In this document: in pieces, positions 19,971 to 26,386 of the stretch
Numbering within the stretch: position 1 is the stretch's first letter
Layout of the letters: the number at the start of each line of letters is the position of its first letter
Origin: an uncultured Pelagibacteraceae bacterium
GTDB lineage: Bacteria > Pseudomonadota > Alphaproteobacteria > Pelagibacterales > Pelagibacteraceae
Reading direction: 5' to 3'
Assembly: GCA_902536765.1 (NCBI GenBank)
Contig: CACAYM010000003.1
Location: 1 to 64,000 of the forward strand
Length of the DNA stretch: 64,000 nucleotides
Translations under genes and position numbers: made by a program
The notes under the pieces: generated by a model
The model's database searches: none
Seen by the model: the letters and a program-made list of their open reading frames with translations, nothing else
Told to the model about the DNA's origin: nothing

Positions 19971-20207
19971 TTATTTATTCTTCTTTTTTAAAACTGGGTC
20001 ATAGCCATCGCCACCACCTAAAAATTTTATTGGGTGGCAAGTTAAAATTCTTTTCATGCCCATAAAAGCACCTTTAATTACTCCATATTCTTTCAAGCTC
20101 TCTATAAAATAATCTGAACATGTTGGTAAATATCTACAGTTACTGCCTAAGTAAGGAGATATTAATCTCTTATAAACTTTTATTATAAATATTAAGATAT
20201 TTTTCAT
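19971..20207 (-). CDS. yidD: Membrane protein insertion efficiency factor YidD
   Basis: 78-residue peripheral inner-membrane protein that helps YidC-dependent insertion. It shows the family's [13 protein letters not shown]-x-Pro-Thr-Cys-Ser-Asp-Tyr and the downstream Gly-x-x-x-Gly…Arg-Ile-Leu-x-Cys-His-Pro pattern. It lies between rnpA and yidC with gaps of 3-4 bases, as in most bacteria. Confidence 0.96.
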   Translation of the reverse strand: MKNILIFIIKVYKRLISPYLGSNCRYLPTCSDYFIESLKEYGVIKGAFMGMKRILTCHPIKFLGGGDGYDPVLKKKNK

Positions 20208-20210
20208 TGA

Positions 20211-20552
20211 TCATTTAATTTTTTTAAAATCTAAAAATAGTTCCTTCTTTATATCTACAAATTTATCATTAAAAACAATTTTTTTTGCAATTATTAAATA
20301 AGAATACTTGCAATTTATTTTGAGTTGCTTGACTACATCTCTCATAATATTTTTTAATCTTCTTTTTATCTTATTTCTTATTACTGCGTTTCCAAGTTTC
20401 TTTTTTGCTATAAAGCTCATATTTAATTGTTTAGAACTTAAATGATCCAATTTTTTAAAAAAAATTGTTGAATACTTATTATTTATTTTTTTTCCACTAA
20501 GAATAGATCTAAAATCCTCATTTTTACTTAACGAGCATATTCTTAGTTTCAT
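20211..20552 (-). CDS. rnpA: Ribonuclease P protein component
   Basis: Protein subunit that helps RNase P RNA mature tRNA 5' ends. 113 residues, highly basic, with the RNR-type motif Gly-Asn-Ala-Val-Ile-Arg-Asn-Lys-Ile-Lys-Arg-Arg-Leu. The ATG shares a base with the rpmH stop codon, so translation of the two is probably coupled. Next gene is yidD, 3 bases on. Confidence 0.94.
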   Translation of the reverse strand: MKLRICSLSKNEDFRSILSGKKINNKYSTIFFKKLDHLSSKQLNMSFIAKKKLGNAVIRNKIKRRLKNIMRDVVKQLKINCKYSYLIIAKKIVFNDKFVDIKKELFLDFKKIK

Positions 20553-20686
20553 TAAACTGTGAGTTTCTTTCTTCCTTTTGCTCTTCGTCTTGCAAGTAGC
20601 TTCCTTCCCCCTTTAGTTTTCATTTTGGATCTAAAACCGTGGCGTCTTTTTCTGACTAATCTACTTGGCTGGTATGTTCTTTTCAT
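20552..20686 (-). CDS. rpmH: 50S ribosomal protein L34
   Basis: 44-residue basic protein beginning Met-Lys-Arg-Thr-Tyr-Gln-Pro-Ser and containing [11 protein letters not shown] and Arg-Arg-Arg-Ala-Lys-Gly-Arg, the unmistakable L34 pattern. It heads the rpmH-rnpA-yidD-yidC unit; its TAA overlaps the rnpA ATG by one base. The 94-base gap to the divergent VTT gene must hold both promoters. Confidence 0.97.
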   Translation of the reverse strand: MKRTYQPSRLVRKRRHGFRSKMKTKGGRKLLARRRAKGRKKLTV

Positions 20687-20780
20687 AAAATATGGTTTAA
20701 TTTTCTAATAAATTTCGCCCTTTATAATAATTAAATATATAAATAGCAAATAGAACATTTTACAATTACGATTAAAATTA

Positions 20781-21503
20781 ATGGAAAAAGTAAAAAAAAT
20801 TAAAATATACATTGGTTTATTTTATCTCATTATTGTAGGAATATTTCTTTATTACTTATTTTCAAAATTTAGTTTGCAAGATCTTTCTTCATATGAGTTT
20901 ATAAAAGCTAATATTGAATATTTTTCAAAAATAAAAAAAAATAATATATTCCTGTTATCTCTATTATTTTTATTGTTTACAATTTTATGGGTATTTCCAT
21001 TTTTAGGATTTGGTTCTCCTGTTTCATTATTAGCAGGCTTTATCCTAGGAAAATGGGTTGGTTCATTTGTAGTTGTTTTAGGATTAAGTATTGGTGCATC
21101 TTTTTTATACATTTTTGCAAATTTTTTTTTAAAAGATTTTGTAAGAGAAAAATTTTTAAACAAGTTTGAAAATTTAGAAGTCAATTTTAAAAAATCTGAA
21201 TTTATTTATCTTCTAATCTATAGATTTATAGGAGGTATACCATGGCAATTAAGTTGCATATTGCCCACCTTGTTTAACGTAAAATTAATGAATTTTTTTC
21301 TAGCAACGTTAATCGGTATTATTCCTCAAGTTTTTCTTGTTGTTTCAATTGGAAGTGGTTTAGAAACAATTATTGGTCAAAATTTAAAACCACCTGGAAT
21401 AATCGATATTATTTCCTCTCCTGAAATTTATATTCCTTTAGGGGCTTTCTTTGTTTTGATTATTGGTACAATTTTCTTAAGAAAAATATTTTATAAAAAA
21501 TAA
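20781..21503 (+). CDS. VTT-domain (TVP38/TMEM64, DedA-like) membrane protein
   Basis: 240-residue polytopic protein with about six hydrophobic segments. Phe-Gly-Ser-Pro-Val-Ser-Leu-Leu-Ala-Gly-Phe-Ile-Leu-Gly near 75-90 and Tyr-Arg-Phe-Ile-Gly-Gly-Ile-Pro-Trp near 147-156 match the re-entrant loop and conserved Arg/Gly-Pro positions of the VTT superfamily, whose members act in membrane lipid movement or proton-linked homeostasis. The substrate is unknown here. It is followed 3 bases later by tRNA-Thr on the opposite strand, leaving no room for a separate terminator. Confidence 0.85.
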   Translation: MEKVKKIKIYIGLFYLIIVGIFLYYLFSKFSLQDLSSYEFIKANIEYFSKIKKNNIFLLSLLFLLFTILWVFPFLGFGSPVSLLAGFILGKWVGSFVVVLGLSIGASFLYIFANFFLKDFVREKFLNKFENLEVNFKKSEFIYLLIYRFIGGIPWQLSCILPTLFNVKLMNFFLATLIGIIPQVFLVVSIGSGLETIIGQNLKPPGIIDIISSPEIYIPLGAFFVLIIGTIFLRKIFYKK

Positions 21504-21506
21504 TTC

Positions 21507-21582
21507 TGGTGCCCCTTGCCCGACTTGCACGGACGACTTTTTCCTTACCATGGAAATACTCTACTACCTGAGTTAAAGGGGC
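21507..21582 (-). tRNA. tRNA-Thr (GGT anticodon)
   Basis: Full cloverleaf on the minus strand: 7-bp acceptor stem gcccctt/aaggggc, D-stem actc/gagt, anticodon stem tttcc/ggaaa with loop atggtaa (anticodon GGT), T-stem gtccg/cgggc, and encoded ACCA at the 3' end. The T-loop reads tgcaagt, with G at position 55 where almost all tRNAs have U/pseudouridine. All stems pair, so it should fold. Confidence 0.93.
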
Positions 21583-21677
21583 ATTACACAATTATAAATA
21601 GTGTATAAATAAATTTTTTTCAAATTATTGCCTTAATTTTTAATAAAAATAAGTTATATTCTAATATAGGTAATGTC

Positions 21678-21878
21678 ATGGGAATTCACTACGATTATAA
21701 ATCAACAAGAAGCGCAAAGGCTATGGAAAAGCAAGCCAAAAGAGAAAAAAAGCTTGCTGAAAGAAGGGCAAAAAGAGCCGCAAAAGATGGTCCGGATAAA
21801 CAAAAAGAGGAAACAAAAATGCATGACATTTCTAAAACAATTACTCTTGAGGATTTAACAAATCCTGAAAAAAAATAA
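21678..21878 (+). CDS. Small highly charged protein, unrecognised
   Basis: 66 residues starting Met-Gly-Ile-His-Tyr-Asp-Tyr, followed by a long Lys/Arg/Ala/Glu-rich helix (about 10-45) and an acidic end with Thr-Leu-Glu-Asp-Leu. No membrane segment or catalytic motif; it could be a nucleic-acid- or ribosome-associated helix. I preferred the ATG at 21678 over the other-frame ATG at 21673, because this frame gives a cleaner charged helix and runs into the next small gene by the usual stop/start contact. Not a family I can name. Confidence 0.6.
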   Translation: MGIHYDYKSTRSAKAMEKQAKREKKLAERRAKRAAKDGPDKQKEETKMHDISKTITLEDLTNPEKK

Positions 21879-21980
21879 ATGAGCAAAAAAGAAAAATTTC
21901 TTAAACTAGAACAAGCATTAAAGAGAAACTTAAAAAAAAGAAAACTTTTCCAAAAAAAAATAAAAAAAAAGAGTAAATAA
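21879..21980 (+). CDS. 33-residue basic small protein upstream of dcd-murA
   Basis: A tiny frame of 33 codons, nearly all Lys/Arg/Leu, with a Leu-Lys-Arg-Asn-Leu-Lys-Lys-Arg-Lys core. It starts on the base after the preceding stop and its TAA overlaps the dcd ATG by one base, so it fits the operon exactly. Alphaproteobacteria often encode a short protein with a Leu-Arg-x-Asn-Leu-x-Arg-Arg-Lys core near murA; I infer this is a reduced version. Function is unknown. Confidence 0.5.
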   Translation: MSKKEKFLKLEQALKRNLKKRKLFQKKIKKKSK

Positions 21981-22534
21981 TGCCAGTCCAGTCGGATAAG
22001 TGGATTAAAAAAATGGCAATTGATCAGAAAATGATTGAACCATTTGAAGACAAACAAATAAGAGGAAACAACATATCTTATGGTGTATCCTCATATGGCT
22101 ATGATGCACGTGTTGGAAATGAATTCAAAATATTTACAAACGTAAATACCGAAATTGTTGATCCTAAAAATTTCAAACCAACAAGTTTTGTTACAAAAAA
22201 GGGTACTGAGTGTATAATTCCACCTAACTCATTTGTTCTTGCCAGTACAGTTGAATATTTTAGAATCCCAGATGATGTTTTAGTAATTTGTCTTGGTAAA
22301 TCTACTTACGCAAGATGTGGAATAATAGTGAATGTAACACCACTAGAACCATCATGGTGTGGAAATGTTACACTTGAATTTTCAAATACAACACCTTTAC
22401 CAGCTAAAATATATGCAAACGAAGGAGCATGCCAATTTATTTTTTTAAAGGGAAATGAAAAACCCGAGACCACATATTCCGATCGTGAGGGGAAATACAT
22501 GGACCAAAAAGGTGTCACATTACCCAAAGTCTAG
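21980..22534 (+). CDS. dcd: dCTP deaminase
   Basis: Converts dCTP to dUTP for thymidylate synthesis. Signature segments: [10 protein letters not shown] near the N-terminus, [11 protein letters not shown] and Thr-Pro-Leu-Glu-Pro-Ser-Trp (catalytic Glu in Pro-Leu-Glu-Pro), and the Tyr-x-Asp-Arg-x-Gly-Lys-Tyr C-terminus. 184 residues. It follows the 33-codon gene with a one-base overlap and precedes murA by 2 bases. Confidence 0.96.
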   Translation: MPVQSDKWIKKMAIDQKMIEPFEDKQIRGNNISYGVSSYGYDARVGNEFKIFTNVNTEIVDPKNFKPTSFVTKKGTECIIPPNSFVLASTVEYFRIPDDVLVICLGKSTYARCGIIVNVTPLEPSWCGNVTLEFSNTTPLPAKIYANEGACQFIFLKGNEKPETTYSDREGKYMDQKGVTLPKV

Positions 22535-22536
22535 TT

Positions 22537-23799
22537 ATGGACAAATTTATAATAAATGGTCCCTGCAAAATTAAGGGAACAATTAAGCTTTCAGGAAGCA
22601 AGAATGCTTCACTACCTATTTTAGCAGCCACAATACTTTTTGATGAACCAGTAGAAATTAAAAATTTACCTAATGTTAAAGATATTTCTACAATGTTAGA
22701 TTTAATAAAATCTTTTGGTTTTATTGTTAAAAAAAATAAGACTAATAATTCTGTTATAATTAAAAAAAAAAAAATTAAAACTTTTGCCTCTTACTCCCTT
22801 GTAAAAACTATGAGAGCTGGAATTTTAGTCCTTGGTCCGCTTTTATCTAAATATAAAAAAGCAATAACATCGCTTCCTGGTGGTTGTTTAATTGGTGCAA
22901 GACCAGTAAATTTTCATCTTAATGCTTTGGCAAAGCTTGGTATGAAGCATAAAATTAGAAAAGGATATATTTACGCCAATGCTAAAAAAGGTTTAAAAGG
23001 ATCAAGAATTAAATTTCCTCAAATTTCAGTGGGTGCAACAGAAAATGCTATTCTTGCAGCTACTCTAGCAGAAGGTACAACAATATTAAAAAACTGTGCT
23101 ATTGAACCAGAAATAAAATTAGACCTAACAAATTTTTTAAATAAAGCTGGTGCGAAAATTAAGTGGACTGGGAAAAGATCAGTTGAAATTAAAGGAGTTA
23201 AAAAATTGAAAAGTGTAAGTTACTCAATTATGTCAGATCGAATTGAATGTGGTACCTTTTGTGTTGTGGCAGCAATTTCTAAAGGAGAGCTTAAAATTAA
23301 CGGTTTAAATCCTAGAATAATTCGTACAGAAATAAAACTTTTAAAAAAAATTGGAGCAAAAATAAAAACTTATGGTGAAACTATTTTTATTAAAGGACCA
23401 AAAAAAATAAAAAATATTAAATTTTTAGAAACTAAAGAATACGATGGTTTTCCAACTGACTTACAAGCACAGTTTATGGCTCTTCTATGTAAAGCTAAAG
23501 GCAGATCTGTTATTCATGAAAAAATATTTGAAAACAGATTTACTCATATTGGTGAGTTGAAAAGGTTAGGAGCCAAAATATCGATAATTAAAAATAAAGC
23601 GATAATTACAGGAAATTCAGACTTAGAGGGTGCTGAATTAATGTCTAGTGATTTAAGAGCTTCGGTTGCACTTGTAATTGCTGCGATTGCCTCTAAAGGA
23701 AAGTCAATTATTAATAGGATCTACCATTTAGATAGGGGCTACGAGAGTATAGAAAATAAACTTAAAAAAGTGGGTGTTAAAATTAAAAGATTATCTTGA
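22537..23799 (+). CDS. murA: UDP-N-acetylglucosamine 1-carboxyvinyltransferase
   Basis: First committed step of peptidoglycan synthesis: enolpyruvyl transfer from PEP to UDP-GlcNAc. Gly-Ser-Lys-Asn-Ala-Ser-Leu-Pro is at the N-terminus, the fosfomycin-target cysteine is in Gly-Gly-Cys-Leu-Ile-Gly-Ala-Arg-Pro-Val, and Phe-Pro-Thr-Asp-Leu-Gln-Ala-Gln with Glu-Asn-Arg-Phe-x-His follow. 420 residues. It carries a run of 13 A at 22762-22774 without loss of frame, so long homopolymers are tolerated in this genome. The TGA overlaps the next ATG. Confidence 0.97.
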   Translation: MDKFIINGPCKIKGTIKLSGSKNASLPILAATILFDEPVEIKNLPNVKDISTMLDLIKSFGFIVKKNKTNNSVIIKKKKIKTFASYSLVKTMRAGILVLGPLLSKYKKAITSLPGGCLIGARPVNFHLNALAKLGMKHKIRKGYIYANAKKGLKGSRIKFPQISVGATENAILAATLAEGTTILKNCAIEPEIKLDLTNFLNKAGAKIKWTGKRSVEIKGVKKLKSVSYSIMSDRIECGTFCVVAAISKGELKINGLNPRIIRTEIKLLKKIGAKIKTYGETIFIKGPKKIKNIKFLETKEYDGFPTDLQAQFMALLCKAKGRSVIHEKIFENRFTHIGELKRLGAKISIIKNKAIITGNSDLEGAELMSSDLRASVALVIAAIASKGKSIINRIYHLDRGYESIENKLKKVGVKIKRLS

Positions 23800-24197
23800 T
23801 GGCAAAAAAATATCTAAAAAAAATAATTGCTCAATCAGTGCAAGATTTACAAGTAATCTCAGCATGTTGCGAGGGTGGAAAAATAAAAATTGATGAAATT
23901 AAGTATTTACCAAAAAATAAAATATTTTTATTTTTGATTGAAAGAATTGCCAGAGAAAAAGAAAATTTCAAAGAAAAAGTAAAAAGTATAGTTAAGTTTG
24001 AATATATAGAAAGATCAAAATCAAAAAATATCAACCATGCAAATGCAGATTCTTTTGTAGAATTAGTTGCAATTAATCTTTTTAAAAATAATGAAAATTA
24101 TGAAATAACACTATTATTTTCAGATAATGGAATTATAACATTAACAGCAGAAATAATAGAAGTAGTATTAGAGGATCAAAATTTAAAAAATGATTAA
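23799..24197 (+). CDS. DUF2948 family protein
   Basis: 132 residues. The Gln-Asp-Leu-Gln-Val-Ile-Ser-Ala start, Tyr-Leu-Pro-Lys-Asn-Lys-x-Phe-Leu-Phe-Leu strand, Ala-Ile-Asn-Leu block and the C-terminal Ile-Xaa-Leu-Xaa-Ala-Glu-Ile-Ile-Glu pattern match DUF2948, a family of unknown function found in Alphaproteobacteria between murA and hisD, the position seen here. I chose the ATG overlapping the murA TGA rather than the TTG one codon earlier. The 3' end overlaps hisD by 8 bases. Confidence 0.82.
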   Translation: MAKKYLKKIIAQSVQDLQVISACCEGGKIKIDEIKYLPKNKIFLFLIERIAREKENFKEKVKSIVKFEYIERSKSKNINHANADSFVELVAINLFKNNENYEITLLFSDNGIITLTAEIIEVVLEDQNLKND

Positions 24198-25464
24198 AAT
24201 TATAAAATATAGTCAAGTAGCAGGGCATGATAAGCTACTTAGTTTCTTGGATAAAAGAAGAAATTTAAATAGTTCCGAAGCTAATCTTGTTAACAAGATT
24301 ATAAAAGATGTAAAAAAAAATAATTTTACAGCTCTTAAAAAGTATGAGTATAAATACTCAAAAAATAAAGAGATAAAATTATCAAAAAAAAAAATTGCTA
24401 AATCAATTAAACTTTTGGACAAAAATGTAAAAAAAGCTATCGATTATGCTTATGAAAGAATTTTAAAATTTCATAAACTACAAGTTAAAAATTTTAAAAA
24501 AATTAAATTTACAGATAAATATAAAAATAAATTAGAATATAAATCTGTTCCGATCGAAACAGTAGGAGTATATGTTCCTGGCAACCTACCTTCAACTTTA
24601 TTAATGAATTGTATTCCTGCAAAAATTGCTGGTGTAAGAAGAATTGTAATAGCTACTCCAAAAATAAACAATAAATTAAATCCTGCAGTTTTGTATGCTG
24701 CAAAAAAATTAGGTATCAAAGAAATTTTATCAATGGGTGGAGCACAAGCGATTGCAAGTTTAGCATTTATTCAAAAAGTAAATAAAGTTGTTGGACCAGG
24801 AAATAAATATGTAGCAGAAGCTAAAAGACAATTGTCTGGAAAGATTTTGGGAACAGAAACAATGTTCGCTGGTGCATCTGAAATATGTGTGCTTGCCGAT
24901 AAAAATTCAGATTTATCTCAAGTTGCAACATCTTTAGTTTCGCAAGCTGAACATGATCCAGATAGCCAATGTATATTAGTCACCAAAGATAAAAATTTGA
25001 TAAAAAAAGTACTTGTGGAAATTAAAAAAATTTTAAGCAATTTACCGAGAAAAATAATAGCTACAAAGTCATTAAGAAAAAATGGTTTATTTGTTCTTAT
25101 ACAAAATGATAAACAAATAATTGAAGTAATAAATGAAATAGCACCAGAACATTTAGAGCTTAATGTTAAAAATTTTAAAAGGTATGAAAAACAGATAAAA
25201 AATGCTGGAAGTATATGCAATGGACCAAATACTCCAATGAGTATATCAGATTATACAGTTGGAACTAATCATGTTCTACCAACTGCCGGTTCAGCAAAAT
25301 TTAGTTCAGGTTTAAATTTAAATGAATTTACTAAAAAAATTTCAATTGTAACTTTAAGTAAATTAGGGGTAGAAAAAATTGGAAATCCAGCTATAACTCT
25401 TTCGGAGTTTGAACAATTATATGGTCATACTCAAAGTATAAAATCTAGAATGAGGAGAAACTAA
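24190..25464 (+). CDS. hisD: Histidinol dehydrogenase
   Basis: Zinc- and NAD-dependent enzyme for the last two steps of histidine synthesis. Visible are [29 protein letters not shown] (zinc ligands), Ala-Pro-Glu-His-Leu-Glu and Gly-x-Asn-His-Val-Leu-Pro-Thr. 424 residues. Here it belongs to the murA/infA unit, about 1 kb from the hisS-hisZ-hisG unit. Confidence 0.97.
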   Translation: MIKIIKYSQVAGHDKLLSFLDKRRNLNSSEANLVNKIIKDVKKNNFTALKKYEYKYSKNKEIKLSKKKIAKSIKLLDKNVKKAIDYAYERILKFHKLQVKNFKKIKFTDKYKNKLEYKSVPIETVGVYVPGNLPSTLLMNCIPAKIAGVRRIVIATPKINNKLNPAVLYAAKKLGIKEILSMGGAQAIASLAFIQKVNKVVGPGNKYVAEAKRQLSGKILGTETMFAGASEICVLADKNSDLSQVATSLVSQAEHDPDSQCILVTKDKNLIKKVLVEIKKILSNLPRKIIATKSLRKNGLFVLIQNDKQIIEVINEIAPEHLELNVKNFKRYEKQIKNAGSICNGPNTPMSISDYTVGTNHVLPTAGSAKFSSGLNLNEFTKKISIVTLSKLGVEKIGNPAITLSEFEQLYGHTQSIKSRMRRN

Positions 25465-25466
25465 GT

Positions 25467-25682
25467 TTGTCAAAGCAAGATTTATTGGAGTTTAGAGGTA
25501 AAGTTATTGATCTTCTTCCAAATGCTATGTTCAGAGTTAAGCTAGAGAATAATCATATAGTCACAGCTCACACAGCTGGTAAACTTAGAAAAAACCGAAT
25601 TAGAGTTCTTCAAGGCGACAATGTAACTGTAGAGGTTACACCTTACGATTTAACAAAAGGAAGAATAATTTTTAGATTTTAA
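25467..25682 (+). CDS. infA: Translation initiation factor IF-1
   Basis: 71-residue OB-fold protein containing [14 protein letters not shown] and [13 protein letters not shown], ending Gly-Arg-Ile-Ile-Phe-Arg. The start is a TTG codon two bases after the hisD stop, preceded by gaggag as a good ribosome binding site; no ATG fits. The tRNA-Phe-like gene begins 5 bases after the stop. Confidence 0.96.
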   Translation: MSKQDLLEFRGKVIDLLPNAMFRVKLENNHIVTAHTAGKLRKNRIRVLQGDNVTVEVTPYDLTKGRIIFRF

Positions 25683-25687
25683 CTTAT

Positions 25688-25762
25688 GGGTCTCTGGTGT
25701 AGCTGGTGCGCACGAACGCCTGAAAAGCGTTAGGACCTGGTTCGTTTCCAGGGGGACCCACC
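25688..25762 (+). tRNA. tRNA-Phe-like (GAA anticodon), atypical loops
   Basis: A complete cloverleaf: acceptor gggtctc/gggaccc (one G-U), D-stem gtgt/gcac, anticodon stem aacgc/gcgtt with loop ctgaaaa (anticodon GAA, Phe), a four-base variable loop, T-stem cctgg/ccagg and discriminator A. Oddities: the T-loop is ttcgttt (U at position 58 instead of A), the D-loop ends in C where A21 is expected, and the 3' end reads CCT, so CCA would need enzymatic completion. The stems are GC-rich and fully paired, which argues for function. Confidence 0.75.
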
Positions 25763-25783
25763 TTAAATATAAAAATTAAACCC

Positions 25784-25812
25784 TTGCAATAAATTTTAAA
25801 ATCTAATAATTA
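25784..25812 (+). promoter_or_regulatory. Predicted sigma-70-type promoter for cspA
   Basis: A ttgcaa -35-like element is followed by 17 bases and taatta as a -10-like element. It would give an mRNA leader of about 50 bases. A small hairpin aattag/ctaatt (25808-25826) overlaps the -10/leader region. Structured leaders are usual for cold-shock genes; this is a motif-level prediction only. Confidence 0.35.
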
Positions 25813-25866
25813 GTCATCAGCTAATTTAGCTATAAGTAAACAACAAGAAGAAAGAGTAAAATAAGT

Positions 25867-26079
25867 ATGAGTACATTAAACGGGAAGGTCAAGTGGTTCA
25901 ATGGTAAAAAGGGCTACGGCTTTATTGAGAGAGAAGACAAAGAAAAAGATGTGTTTGTTCATGCAAGCGCGGTAAGAGATGCAGGACTTCGTTTCCTGAA
26001 TGAAGGTGACGAACTACAATTTGAAATAGAAGATGGCCCTAAAGGACCTTCGGCTGTTAAACTTCAAAAGAAATCTTAA
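25867..26079 (+). CDS. Cold-shock protein (CspA family)
   Basis: 70-residue single cold-shock domain: RNP1 Lys-Gly-Tyr-Gly-Phe-Ile and RNP2 Val-Phe-Val-His, with Gly-Lys-Val-Lys-Trp-Phe-Asn at the N-terminus and Gly-Pro-Lys-Gly-Pro-Ser-Ala near the end. Binds single-stranded RNA/DNA and melts structure. Monocistronic: its own promoter region upstream and a strong hairpin downstream. The purine-rich aagaagaaagag upstream of the ATG serves as ribosome binding site. Confidence 0.95.
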   Translation: MSTLNGKVKWFNGKKGYGFIEREDKEKDVFVHASAVRDAGLRFLNEGDELQFEIEDGPKGPSAVKLQKKS

Positions 26080-26096
26080 TTTTCTAAAATATCAAT

Positions 26097-26142
26097 AATT
26101 GTTATAGGGATGAATGGTTAAATTCCATATCCCTATACAATT
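26097..26142 (+). terminator. Stem-loop after cspA
   Basis: A 14-bp stem with one bulged base (aattgt, bulge, tatagggat paired with atccctatacaatt) around a ~17-base loop, beginning 17 bases after the cspA stop. No U-run follows directly, but a 5-bp triloop hairpin (26143-26155) and then aaaaattttt come next. Most likely the 3' end structure of the cspA mRNA; a bona fide intrinsic terminator is not certain. Confidence 0.55.
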
Positions 26143-26180
26143 AAATGTTGCATTTAAAAATTTTTCAGGTAATTAACTTA

Positions 26181-26265
26181 AATATGATTAATACGATTTA
26201 CAAAATCGCAAATACTCAAAGACACCATTTTCACGCTGGCTGCTAGCTAGCAATTTAATCATATT
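26181..26265 (+). ncRNA. Candidate structured leader RNA of the tRNA-His/hisS/hisZ/hisG unit
   Basis: An 11-bp perfect stem (aatatgattaa, 26181-26191, with ttaatcatatt, 26255-26265) closes a region holding two smaller hairpins: cgatt…aatcg (26194-26208) and tgct/agca with loop agct (26241-26252). The three-way-junction shape is predicted by eye, not by folding software. The outer stem includes the start codon of a 20-codon frame with three His codons. No intrinsic terminator with a U-run is visible after it, so attenuation, if real, may act differently from the E. coli his leader. Confidence 0.5.
26184..26246 (+). CDS. Candidate histidine leader peptide
   Basis: A 20-codon frame, ATG to TAG, with the near-terminal sequence Arg-His-His-Phe-His-Ala-Gly-Cys (His codons at 26223, 26226 and 26232). 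Three histidines in twenty residues is far above the level in this Lys/Asn/Ile-rich proteome, and the frame sits 62 bases upstream of tRNA-His and the hisS-hisZ-hisG genes. The nearest Shine-Dalgarno-like AGG is 14 bases upstream, so initiation looks weak. Role as a histidine-sensing leader is inferred from position and composition. Confidence 0.5.
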   Translation: MINTIYKIANTQRHHFHAGC

Positions 26266-26307
26266 ATAAATTTTAAAATTACGGCAATTAGTATAAAATA
26301 AAGAAAG

Positions 26308-26382
26308 GCCCTGGTGGTGAAATGGTTATCACGAAAGTTTGTGGAACTTTAGTTTTTGGTTCGATCCCAAGCCAGGGTACCA
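26308..26382 (+). tRNA. tRNA-His (GTG anticodon), U72/A73 type
   Basis: Cloverleaf with anticodon GTG in loop ttgtgga, acceptor gccctgg/ccagggt, T-loop ttcgatc and encoded CCA. The first pair is G1-U72 and the discriminator is A73, instead of the usual C73 facing G-1. Loss of the G-1:C73 pair with A73/U72 is known for a group of Alphaproteobacteria whose HisRS has adapted. hisS starts 4 bases after the CCA, so the tRNA is part of the hisS transcript. Confidence 0.95.
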
Positions 26383-26386
26383 AAAA

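Noticed and set aside
25688..25762. Reading the tRNA-like gene as tRNA-Ser
   Set aside because: The D and anticodon arms recall tRNA-Ser, but the variable loop is only four bases and the anticodon is GAA.
26208..26250. Possible tmRNA tag-encoding segment (starts Ala-Asn) upstream of tRNA-His
   Set aside because: The frame does not end in Ala-Ala and there is no tRNA-like acceptor domain or resume context; the His-codon leader reading explains the segment better.
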